This document shows positions 17,335 to 24,771 of a stretch of 64,000 nucleotides of DNA, one piece after another; positions within the stretch are counted from its first letter, which is position 1; every line of letters starts with the position of its first letter. Origin of the DNA: DASYKS01 sp035995205 (lineage in GTDB: Bacteria; Acidobacteriota; Thermoanaerobaculia; Multivoradales; UBA5704); assembly GCA_035995205.1 (NCBI GenBank), contig DASYKS010000082.1, forward strand, positions 15,831 through 79,830, given 5' to 3'. The position numbers and the translations under genes were made by a program. The notes under the pieces were generated by a model. It ran no database searches and was not told the DNA's origin. It saw nothing but the letters and a program-made list of their open reading frames with translations.

Positions 17335-18132
17335 ATGCATCGCCGATCGCTGGTTCTTGCCATTGTCTCCCTGCTGGCTCTGCTGGCCCTCCCGAGCTTC
17401 GCCTATACCGTGGTCTTGAAGGACGGCTCGAGAGTCCAGGCGCAGAAGAAATACCGGATCGTGGGCGACAAAGCCATGATCACCCTGGTGAACGGCTCGG
17501 AGAGTTTCCTGCTCCTCACCCAGATCGACATCCCGGCCACCGACCGGGAGAACCAGACCGACTACGGCGGCACTGCCGTCGTGATCGGCTCCGACAAGTC
17601 TCAGGCCCCACCGCCGGTGCAGGCTCCGACCCAGTCCAAGGCTCCGCCCCGCAGTCTCGCCGAGCTAATCAACCAGCGCAAACTGGATAGCCGCGTGCCG
17701 CCGGCACCTACGGTCCGCCCCCAGAGCCCTTCGGTCGCGCCCGTCATTCCGCGGTCGGCGAGATTCTATGAGACCCCGGCCGGCAAGACCTCCCGGCGGG
17801 CCTATCCGAACACGGCGGTGACCGACTCCTTGGCCTCATACCTGCGCGGGCAGGGCTTGGACGAGTTCCGGCTCTACGCGGGATCGAAGAGCGGCCGGGT
17901 CCTGGTCGAAGCGACCACCGCGTCCGAAGCCTCCGCGTTCAAGGCGATCACCGTGGCGGCCAACGCCCTCCTGGAGGTCAAGGGTCTCCAGGTCTCGGCG
18001 CTTGAGCTGACCATGGAAACTCCCGCGGGCGAGCGTGCCGGCACGTTCCTGATCACCCCGGAACAGGCGGCCCAGCTTTCCGCGAACAAGATCGAGGTTT
18101 CCGCGTTCTACGTCCAGAACGTCCAGTTCTGA
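17335..18132 (+). CDS. secreted hypothetical protein
   Basis: A 265-residue protein with a signal peptide (hydrophobic residues 6-22, cleavage near SFA-YT) and a GAGGAG ribosome-binding site upstream. The mature N-terminus (YTVVLKDGSRVQAQKKYRIVGDKAMIT) looks like the small 'l.dG..i.a...y...gd...i.l..G' beta domain found in many acidobacterial exported proteins. A Pro/Gln-rich linker follows (about 95-145), then a C-terminal alpha/beta region. No enzymatic motif is visible. Probably periplasmic; function unknown. Confidence 0.8.
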   Translation: MHRRSLVLAIVSLLALLALPSFAYTVVLKDGSRVQAQKKYRIVGDKAMITLVNGSESFLLLTQIDIPATDRENQTDYGGTAVVIGSDKSQAPPPVQAPTQSKAPPRSLAELINQRKLDSRVPPAPTVRPQSPSVAPVIPRSARFYETPAGKTSRRAYPNTAVTDSLASYLRGQGLDEFRLYAGSKSGRVLVEATTASEASAFKAITVAANALLEVKGLQVSALELTMETPAGERAGTFLITPEQAAQLSANKIEVSAFYVQNVQF

Positions 18133-18158
18133 GCCAGCGAATCCGATGCTCCGTGTAG

Positions 18159-18178
18159 GGGCGCAGCATGCTGCGCCC
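18159..18178. repeat. palindromic repeat, 20-bp perfect member
   Basis: GGGCGCAGCATGCTGCGCCC is a perfect palindrome preceded by GTA, between a stop at 18132 and the bcp start at 18214. It shares its GTAGGGGC edge with the repeats at 18707-18843 and 33977-34232 and looks like a member of the same family. Confidence 0.6.
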
Positions 18179-18213
18179 ACGCCCGTCCCGTCATTGCCTG
18201 GAAGGAGATTTCC

Positions 18214-18684
18214 ATGTCCGATTGGATCGAAGAAGGCGCCGCCGCGCCCGACTTTTCCCTCGCCGCCGACGATGGCCGCGAGGTTCGGCTCTCCGCGCTA
18301 CGCGGCAAGCCGGTCGTCCTCTACTTCTACCCGAAGGACGACACCCCCGGTTGTACCAAGGAAGCGTGCGCGTTCCGCGATCGCCGTAGCGAGATCGAGG
18401 AGCGCGGCGCCGTCGTTCTCGGCGTCTCGCCGGACACGGTCGCGAGCCATGGCAAATTCCGCGACAAGTACGATCTGAACTTCCCGCTGCTCGCCGATCC
18501 CGACCACGCGGTCGCCGATTCCTACGGCGCCTGGCGCGAGAAGAACATGTACGGCAAGGTCTCGATGGGCATCCAGCGCTCGACCTTCCTGATCGACGCC
18601 GCCGGCATCGTGCGCAAGGTCTGGAAGAAGGTCTCGGTCGACGGCCACGACGAGCAGGTGCTCACGGCGCTGGCGGGGCTGTAA
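18214..18684 (+). CDS. bcp: thioredoxin-dependent peroxiredoxin, Bcp/PrxQ type
   Basis: A 156-residue atypical 2-Cys peroxiredoxin that reduces peroxides. The active site DDTPGCTKEACAFRD carries peroxidatic Cys47 and resolving Cys52 five residues later, as in Bcp/PrxQ. The catalytic Thr and the late Arg (in QRSTFLID) are present. AAGGAGA precedes the ATG with normal spacing. It appears to be a single-gene unit bounded by palindromic repeats on both sides. Confidence 0.96.
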   Translation: MSDWIEEGAAAPDFSLAADDGREVRLSALRGKPVVLYFYPKDDTPGCTKEACAFRDRRSEIEERGAVVLGVSPDTVASHGKFRDKYDLNFPLLADPDHAVADSYGAWREKNMYGKVSMGIQRSTFLIDAAGIVRKVWKKVSVDGHDEQVLTALAGL

Positions 18685-18706
18685 CCGCCGCCTCGCCGCG
18701 GCTACC

Positions 18707-18843
18707 GTAGGGGCGGACCTGCGTGTCCGCCCTGGTTTGCAGGCAACACTGTCTCCTCGCCAAGGGCGGCCACAGGGGGCCGCCCCTACGCCGGATGCGA
18801 AAACCATCTGCCCCCAAGGGCGGACACGTAGGTCCGCCCCTAC
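18707..18843. repeat. three copies of a covarying palindromic (REP-like) repeat
   Basis: Three imperfect palindromes of 28-29 bases lie at 18707-18734, 18761-18789 and 18815-18843, the first inverted relative to the others. Each has one edge GTAGGGGC and the other GCCCTGG or GCCCTTG. The inner arms differ between copies (GGGCGGAC/GTCCGCCC and GGGCGGCC/GGCCGCCC) but stay complementary, so the hairpin rather than the sequence is kept. Confidence 0.75.
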
Positions 18844-18849
18844 GACCCC

Positions 18850-19731
18850 ATGCCCAACATCCGCCTCCGCGCGCGCGCCGCGCTCCTGTTCTCGACCCTG
18901 ATCTGGGGCACGAGCTTCGTGATCGTCCAGCGGGCGATCGCGGACCTGCCCGTGTTCCACCTGCTGGCGTTCCGGTTCGTGCTCTCGCTGCTGCTTCTGC
19001 TGCCGCTCGCCCGCGGGGTCGCTTGGCGGAAAGAAACCTTCCAACAGGGGGCGATCCTCGGTCTGCTGCTGTTTGCCGGCTTCGCGCTCCAAAATTACGG
19101 ACTACTGGGGACGACCCCTTCCCGCTCGGCGTTCCTCACCGGGCTCTCGGTGGTGATCGTTCCGTTCCTCGGCAAGCTGCTCGGGCGGACGATCAAACCC
19201 GGTCCGGCGATCGGCTCGATCGTCGCCGCGGCGGGGCTCTGGGTCCTGTTCCGTCCGGCGGCGGAAGGGGCAGGGGGCGCGTTCACCTGGGGGGACGGCT
19301 TGACGCTGATCTCGGCGTTCGTCTTCGCGGTCTACGTTCTGGCGGTTGAAACCGCCGTCGCCCGCGAGCCGGTGCGAGGCTTGGCGATCGTCCAGTTCGG
19401 GTTGATCGCCCTGCTCTCGGCGCCTTCCCTGCTCCTGGTGCCCCCGACCCGCGCGGAATTCACCCCCTATGCCTTGTTCGCGATCCTGGTCATGGGGGTG
19501 CTCGCGACCGCCGCCGCCTTCCTCTGCCAGCTCTACGCGCAGCAGCATCTCTCAGCGGTCGAGGCGGGCGTCCTGTTTACCCTGGAGCCGGTGTTCGCGG
19601 CGGCGTTCTCCGTCGCCCTGGGGGTCGAGGCCTGGAGCGGCAAGCTCGTCTTGGGCGGGGCGCTGGTGGTCGCCGCGATGCTGGTCACCGAGCTCTGGGG
19701 CGGGGCGGAAGGGGTCGGGCCTCCGACCTGA
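18850..19731 (+). CDS. EamA-family (DMT) transporter
   Basis: A 293-residue inner-membrane protein with ten predicted helices in two EamA repeats. The first repeat opens with LLFSTLIWGTSFVIVQRAI, containing the typical 'WG..F' motif. The second ends with AVEAGVLFTLEPVFAAAF, matching the conserved 'a....l.plePv.aal' segment. Such proteins export metabolites or amino acids, and the substrate cannot be predicted. The start lies just 7 bases after a palindromic repeat, so the repeat is in its leader. Confidence 0.9.
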   Translation: MPNIRLRARAALLFSTLIWGTSFVIVQRAIADLPVFHLLAFRFVLSLLLLLPLARGVAWRKETFQQGAILGLLLFAGFALQNYGLLGTTPSRSAFLTGLSVVIVPFLGKLLGRTIKPGPAIGSIVAAAGLWVLFRPAAEGAGGAFTWGDGLTLISAFVFAVYVLAVETAVAREPVRGLAIVQFGLIALLSAPSLLLVPPTRAEFTPYALFAILVMGVLATAAAFLCQLYAQQHLSAVEAGVLFTLEPVFAAAFSVALGVEAWSGKLVLGGALVVAAMLVTELWGGAEGVGPPT

Positions 19732-19825
19732 GGTCGACCTGAGGGCCGTTTGTCCCCTTTCGGGGGCACCGGATACACTCCCTTCTCGGCTCGGGCAAAT
19801 TCTTCACCGAAGGCAAGGAGTGGTC

Positions 19826-20917
19826 ATGGGGCTTTTCCAAGAAATGGCGACGATGGGACACGAACGGGTGGTCTTCTGCTCGAACCCGGACGTGGGCCTG
19901 CAAGCAATCATCGCCGTTCACTCGACGGTCCTCGGCCCGGGGCTGGGCGGCGTGCGGATGTGGCCCTACGCCAATACCGACGAAGCCCTGCAGGACGTCC
20001 TCCGCCTGTCGCGCGGGATGACCTACAAGGCCGCGGCGGCCGGGCTGACGCTCGGGGGTGCCAAGGCCGTAATCCTCGGCGATGCGAAGAAGGACAAGAC
20101 GGAGGCGCTGCTGCGCTGCTTCGGCCAATACGTGGAATCGCTCGGCGGCGACTACATCACCGCGGAGGACGTCGGAACGAGCGTCCGCGACATGGAGACG
20201 ATCCTCGCCGAAACCCGGTGGGTGACGGGAGTCTCCGACGCCATGGGCGGCAGCGGCGACCCCTCCCCGGTGACCGCGTTCGGGGTTCTCCAAGGAATGA
20301 AGGCCGCCGCCGAGGTGGCCTACGGCGAGGCGGCGCTCGCGGGCAAGAGCGTCGCGATTCAAGGGCTTGGCAACGTCGGCTTCCACCTCGCGGGCTACCT
20401 CCAAGAGGAGGGGGCGACGGTGATCGGCGCGGACGTCTACCCCCAGGCGCAGGAGCGGGCGCGCGCGGCCGGCGTCGAGATCGTCTCGACGGACGAGATC
20501 TTGGGTGTCACCTGCGACATCGTCGCCCCCTGCGCGCTGGGGGCCACGATCAACTCCGAATCGATCCCGACCCTCAAATGCCGGATCGTCGCCGGAGCCG
20601 CGAACAACCAGCTCGCCGACGAGGATCGCGACGGCGCCGATCTTCACGCCCGCGGCATCCTCTACGCCCCCGATTTCGTCGGCAACGCGGGGGGCCTGAT
20701 CAACGTCTACAACGAGCTGATGCCGAGCTACAACCGCGAGCGCGCCAAACGCATGACCCTGGGAATCTTCGACAACATGATGCGCGTCTTCGAGATCTCC
20801 CGCGCCGAGTCGATCCCGACCCAAATCGCCGCCGAGCGCTTGGCCGAAGAGCGCATCCAAAAGATGAAAGGCCTTCGCCCGAAGCACTGGGGGCGACTGA
20901 TCAACGGCGCCCGGTGA
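19826..20917 (+). CDS. Glu/Leu/Phe/Val dehydrogenase (leucine dehydrogenase type)
   Basis: A 363-residue NAD-dependent amino-acid dehydrogenase. ATG at 19826 follows AAGGAG at 19815-19820. The catalytic-lysine region reads MTYKAAAAGLTLGGAKAVI, the shorter-form (Leu/Phe dehydrogenase) version of the family. ITAEDVGTSVRDM and the Rossmann loop QGLGNVGFHLAGYL follow, then CALGATIN and GAANNQLAD. Length fits leucine dehydrogenase (~360) better than glutamate dehydrogenase (>400). It would interconvert branched-chain amino acids and 2-oxo acids. It is probably monocistronic. Confidence 0.93.
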   Translation: MGLFQEMATMGHERVVFCSNPDVGLQAIIAVHSTVLGPGLGGVRMWPYANTDEALQDVLRLSRGMTYKAAAAGLTLGGAKAVILGDAKKDKTEALLRCFGQYVESLGGDYITAEDVGTSVRDMETILAETRWVTGVSDAMGGSGDPSPVTAFGVLQGMKAAAEVAYGEAALAGKSVAIQGLGNVGFHLAGYLQEEGATVIGADVYPQAQERARAAGVEIVSTDEILGVTCDIVAPCALGATINSESIPTLKCRIVAGAANNQLADEDRDGADLHARGILYAPDFVGNAGGLINVYNELMPSYNRERAKRMTLGIFDNMMRVFEISRAESIPTQIAAERLAEERIQKMKGLRPKHWGRLINGAR

Positions 20918-20945
20918 AGCGGGCCGGCACCTCAACCATCGATCG

Positions 20946-21503
20946 ATGTCCCACCATCAGACCGCTCGCAAGGCTCACCGGTATGCGTGGATCCGCTTTC
21001 TGCCCTCCGGCGCCTCGATTTTCTTGGCTTGCGGCCTTGGAGTGGCCGTGGCGGCCGCTCGCGAGGGCTACACCACCTTCCAATTTGCCCATGCGGGCGT
21101 GACCGTCTCAGGCACAATCCTACAGAAGACAACTTACAGGTTGTTCAGGGAACGATGGCCAAGTAGATTTGTGGCCGCTTCCTATGAATACGTGGACCTT
21201 CATGGCAACTGGCACCTGGGGTCAAGCACCGAGTTCCCTCCTGTTCGACCGGGCGACCCAGTGCAGATCACCTATTTGAGATTGTCACCGGAAGTGAGCC
21301 GCCCCGAAAGTCCGACCGATTGGACGGCGTCCATCGGCTATTCCGTGATCGCATCGATCTTCTTCGGAATATCGAGGTACCTCGCGAAGGTCACGCCGCG
21401 ACGGACGAAGTCGCCGCCATCCACTCCCCCACGGCCTCGGCGAAGCGCTCCGGCTCTTCGAAGAAAGCCTGGTGGCCGCTCCGCTCGAACAACCCGACCG
21501 TGA
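20946..21503 (+). CDS. DUF3592-like membrane protein with 3'-overlapping tail
   Basis: A predicted 185-residue protein. An N-terminal membrane helix (about residues 18-37) is followed by a beta-rich extracytoplasmic part (GVTVSGTILQKTTYRLF, VAASYEYVDLHGNWHLGSS, RPGDPVQITYLR) and a second helix (~128-143). That is the usual arrangement of DUF3592 proteins. The last ~35 residues are a Pro/Arg-rich stretch encoded opposite the end of the convergent hydrolase gene (113-base overlap). The original 3' end may therefore have been lost and the frame run on to a chance stop. Function unknown. Confidence 0.6.
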   Translation: MSHHQTARKAHRYAWIRFLPSGASIFLACGLGVAVAAAREGYTTFQFAHAGVTVSGTILQKTTYRLFRERWPSRFVAASYEYVDLHGNWHLGSSTEFPPVRPGDPVQITYLRLSPEVSRPESPTDWTASIGYSVIASIFFGISRYLAKVTPRRTKSPPSTPPRPRRSAPALRRKPGGRSARTTRP

Positions 21504-22224
21504 GGTTCGGGATCTTCTCCGCAATGCCGTCCCACATCCCAAAGGGCACAACGTAGTCGTAGCGGCCAAGCGCGAGGTAGGTCGGCACGGTGAGCTCGGT
21601 GGCCCCGACCGTGATGTCCCATGACGGCGTGAGCGTCCCGAGGACGTGGCGGATCAGATCCGGCTTCCAGATTGCTTCCGCGTACAGAGGCGCCGGATCG
21701 AAACGGGGATCGAAGAACCGCTGGGGCGTCTGGGCCAGGAGAACTTCGAGGAACGGAACGCCCGGAGTCAACCGGGCGCGGTTTTCTTCCCAGAGCCGCT
21801 TGCGCTCGTCCGTGGCGTCCTGTTCGAAAAAAGCGGCGGCCCGCGCGCCGAGCGCGGGCATGTCGCCATTCGGAGGAGTTCCCACGGCAATGACATGCGA
21901 AACGCTCTCCGGCCGGCGCCGGCCGTACTCGATCGCCAGAACCCCGAGGATCGAAGGTCCCAAGACGGCGACCCGCTCGACCCCGAGATCTTTCCGCACC
22001 GCTTCCAGATCCTCGGCGAGCCGGTCGAACGTCAAATCGGCGGCCTCCCCGGTCGAAAGACCGCTCGCCCGCAGATCGACGAACACCAGCCGCAACCGAT
22101 TGGAGGTCGCCTTCGGCATCATCCGCTCGGTCGGACCGGTGCCGAAGCCACAGAGGACGAGGCACGGAAGACCTTCCCCGCGAAGGGTGTAGTGCAGCTC
22201 GGCGCCTTCGACAGCTACCTTCAT
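21391..22224 (-). CDS. alpha/beta hydrolase (proline iminopeptidase-like)
   Basis: A 277-residue alpha/beta hydrolase. ATG at 22224 has a GGAGG about 7 bases upstream and overlaps the stop of the membrane gene at 22221-22640 (ATGA). The core has FVDLRASGLSTG, a nucleophile elbow VLGPSILGVLAIEY (G-P-S-I-L-G instead of GxSxG) and the late LGRYDYVVP and FERSGHQAFFEEPERF segments with the acid and His. The pattern resembles proline iminopeptidase and related hydrolases. Co-translation with a small membrane protein suggests a membrane-proximal task. Confidence 0.85.
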   Translation of the reverse strand: MKVAVEGAELHYTLRGEGLPCLVLCGFGTGPTERMMPKATSNRLRLVFVDLRASGLSTGEAADLTFDRLAEDLEAVRKDLGVERVAVLGPSILGVLAIEYGRRRPESVSHVIAVGTPPNGDMPALGARAAAFFEQDATDERKRLWEENRARLTPGVPFLEVLLAQTPQRFFDPRFDPAPLYAEAIWKPDLIRHVLGTLTPSWDITVGATELTVPTYLALGRYDYVVPFGMWDGIAEKIPNLTVGLFERSGHQAFFEEPERFAEAVGEWMAATSSVAA

Positions 22225-22640
22225 AGTGCCGCCTCCTTCGAACTTGTAACCCGTGAAATCCCGCCGACCAGCGCGTTCAGCAGCCAGGGGAGCACCCCGC
22301 AGATCACGACCATCGCGAGCGAGAAATTGCGGATGCCAAAGATCGCCTCGATTGCATTGCCCGGGCAGGGCAGAGAGGTGCCGAGACCATAGCCGGCCAG
22401 TTCGAGCGGCACCATCGCCACGACGCCCCAGGCGAGCTGATCGAGGGCTGAACGACGACGCAAGAGAATGGCGACCGGCACCACATATCCCCAATAACAG
22501 GTCACCACCTGCCACCAATACGTGAAGTACGCGATGCACAGCAGGTGGCCGAGCGCGTTCATCGTGAGCCCGAGCACCAAGGCGACGGGGAGGTAGAAAC
22601 GGAGGTCGAATTGGAGGGTGCGGAGCCGGCTCAAGAGCAT
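22221..22640 (-). CDS. four-helix membrane protein, hypothetical
   Basis: A 139-residue hydrophobic protein with about four membrane helices (residues ~15-38, 42-59, 68-90 and 105-125) and the polar signature FGIRNFSLAMVV. It overlaps the downstream hydrolase gene by 4 bases. No family recognised. Its role is probably tied to that hydrolase. Confidence 0.7.
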   Translation of the reverse strand: MLLSRLRTLQFDLRFYLPVALVLGLTMNALGHLLCIAYFTYWWQVVTCYWGYVVPVAILLRRRSALDQLAWGVVAMVPLELAGYGLGTSLPCPGNAIEAIFGIRNFSLAMVVICGVLPWLLNALVGGISRVTSSKEAAL

Positions 22641-22709
22641 GGAAGTCGATTCTATGGCGGGGCCCGCTCAAGCGCTCGGGCTCCGTCCAGAATAGACTCT
22701 CGCGCCGCG

Positions 22710-23615
22710 ATGCCCTCTCTCTCGATCGTCATCCCCAACCTCGACTCGCCGTGGATCGGGCGGACCCTCGCGGGAATCCGAACGCAGTGGAACCTGCGTC
22801 CGCGGCACGAGGTGATCGTGGTCGGCAGCGACCGGCCGGGCCAAGTGCCGCGGGATGGCTCGGTGCGGTGGATCGAGACGGCCGAGCGGGTGAACCCGGC
22901 CGCGGCGCGGAACCGAGGGGTCGCGGAATCAAAGGCGGAGAAAATCCTGTTCATCGACTCCGACTGCCGGCCGTTTCCCGGCTGGGCGGAGCGGCTGGCG
23001 GGGGTGCTCGATCAGGCCCCCATCGCGGGCGGAGCGGTGACCTTCCCGCACGGGCCGGAGGAGACGAGCGTCTGGGCACTGGCGGACAACATCGCCTCGT
23101 TCCACGAGTTGCTCTCCGATCGACCGGCCGAGGTAAATACCCGCAGGGCCATCGGCAGCCTGAACCTCGCCGTCCGGCGCGACGCCTGGGATCGGATCGA
23201 CGGTTTCGACGAGGCGCTCACCACCAGCGAGGATTTCGATTGGGTACTCCGCGCCCGAAAAGCGGGATTCGCCACGGCGTTCGTGCCCGATGCAATCGTC
23301 GAGCACGCGGCGGTCCGAAAGGATCGCGCCGCGCTCGAAGCCCACGCCGCCTGGTACGGCTCGAACTTCCACCTCTTCAAGGAGCGCCACCCGGAGACCT
23401 ACGGCACCGGCCCGACCTGGAGCTCGCCCAAGCTGCTCGCGGCGACCGCGCCGCTCAAAGCTTGGACGGGCGCGCTCGCGATCTTCGCCAAACACCCCGA
23501 GCTGCGCGGCTCACTCCACGCCCTCCCCGGCGTGGTCGCCTTCCGGCGCGCTTGGTATCAAGCTGTGATCGCGGGCTGGCCACGGCCAACGGGACCCGGG
23601 AAGGACGTGCCATGA
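22710..23615 (+). CDS. glycosyltransferase family 2
   Basis: A 301-residue GT-A fold glycosyltransferase. The start at 22710 gives MPSLSIVIPNLDSPWIGRTL, the normal GT2 opening strand. NPAAARNRGVAESKAEKILFIDSDC contains the DxD motif (D-S-D), and GSLNLAVRRDAWDRIDGFDEALTTSEDFDWVLRA is the acceptor-side ED motif. Nucleotide-sugar and acceptor cannot be predicted. It is an isolated gene next to the accessory region; a likely role is surface glycan synthesis. Confidence 0.9.
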   Translation: MPSLSIVIPNLDSPWIGRTLAGIRTQWNLRPRHEVIVVGSDRPGQVPRDGSVRWIETAERVNPAAARNRGVAESKAEKILFIDSDCRPFPGWAERLAGVLDQAPIAGGAVTFPHGPEETSVWALADNIASFHELLSDRPAEVNTRRAIGSLNLAVRRDAWDRIDGFDEALTTSEDFDWVLRARKAGFATAFVPDAIVEHAAVRKDRAALEAHAAWYGSNFHLFKERHPETYGTGPTWSSPKLLAATAPLKAWTGALAIFAKHPELRGSLHALPGVVAFRRAWYQAVIAGWPRPTGPGKDVP

Positions 23616-23661
23616 GCACCGAGAATCAATTCCCGGTACGGCGGTTGCGCCAACAGCGTTG

Positions 23662-24048
23662 CTAGCGGATCTGGCGCACCTCGACCGCTAGATCCAAGTC
23701 GGACCAGTGCCGATCAGAGATTAGGCCTGGGAAGGGGCCCGCTGTATCCCGAGAGCAAGACAGCCTCGGGCTCCGAGGGAGAGTCCAAGGTCACGGGTGA
23801 GGGGGCGGAGCATGCTGGACTGAAGCGCATCGGCACTGCCAAACGGGCGAATATCCAATTCAATGTACGAGAGCATCTCCTGCACTGCCGCCTCGGGCAT
23901 TCCTTCCTCGGCCAGCTTTGCCGCGACCTCTGAGAGGTACACGGCACACATCACCGCACCTTGGAATTGCGCCTTCCACGATTTCGCCTCCCGGTTCGAG
24001 GTGAAGGAGGGCGAGGAGAGCCGAAGCATCCAACACCAGGCTACTCAC
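23662..24048 (-). pseudogene. vapC: vapC-like PIN toxin with two frameshifts
   Basis: Three frame segments together spell a normal PIN-domain toxin of about 128 residues. From GTG at 24048 comes SSLVLDASALLALLHLEPGG (first acidic residue of the active site). A second frame gives GAVMCAVYLSEVAAKLAEEGM through LGLSLGARGCLALG. The first frame then resumes with LISDRHWSDLDLAVEVRQIR and stops at 23662. The overall length is a multiple of three, so two compensating one-base changes separate the segments. Its start overlaps the end of the vapB relic. Either the gene is dead or the assembly has indel errors here. Confidence 0.8.
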
Positions 24049-24287
24049 GCGAAGCCTCGTCCCTTCGCTCAGCGATCAACTCGTCGGCGAGCTGGCGCTC
24101 CGCCGGAATGTAGGCGCGGACCAGCTCTTGAGCACGCCGGATCCCTGCTCGGGGTCGAGATATGGATGTTTTCACCATCAAGGATCAGCACCACCTCGTC
24201 GCCCGTAGCGACTCCGAGCGCCTTCCGGTACTCCGCAGGGATCACTAGCCTGCCACCTTCGCCGATCGTTGCCAGATGCTTGGTCAT
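24041..24287 (-). pseudogene. vapB: vapB/AbrB-type antitoxin with frameshift
   Basis: From ATG at 24287 the frame encodes a typical AbrB/MazE-like antitoxin N-terminus (MTKHLATIGEGGRLVIPAEY, then ALGVATGDEVVLILDGENIH). The expected C-terminus (IRRAQELVRAYIPAERQLAD, then ELIAERRDEASRE) is in another frame and stops at 24041. The distance is 247 bases, so one extra base near 24150 breaks the frame. It partners the adjacent vapC relic. Confidence 0.8.
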
Positions 24288-24771
24288 CTGCCACCTCAGG
24301 CTTCTAAGCATACCATCTCAACGATTTCTCCATGAGGCCCCCCGGCGAACGACGGATGACCGCTGACGACCCAGTTCCTGGTGCCGGTCTTTTCTGACTC
24401 TGCCGAGGGGGCGCCGAGAGACCGAACGGATGGCGCCACGTCCCCACGCGCTGTTTACCGACGAGTCGAGCGTTTTGGCAGCGACGATCTTCGCGGACTC
24501 TAGTTCCCGAGCTGACGAATCTGGATCTCCGTCCAAGCTGTCGATTGGGGGGCGCCGCGAAGGTCTTTGAGCCCAACTCGAGCAACTGTCCTATTGGGAC
24601 TCGCCTCAAGAACAGTGCGGAACCACCTTCCCCTAATGGCCGCCGCACACTTTTGGGATCGCCTCACCCATCGGCATATACGGTGAATGACCTTAGGTTA
24701 ACAAGCCATTCTGATAATATTCGCGTCGGCTCTACATAGCCAACGATCCTTGCCCAGACTACTACCAATGT
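24288..24771. other. 484-base gap with no recognisable gene
   Basis: Open frames on the minus strand here (about 70 and 114 codons) resemble no family I know, and their composition looks like out-of-frame DNA. GC content falls towards the AT-rich cassette from about 24690. This is probably the left junction of the inserted cassette; I see no clear direct or inverted repeats. Confidence 0.5.
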
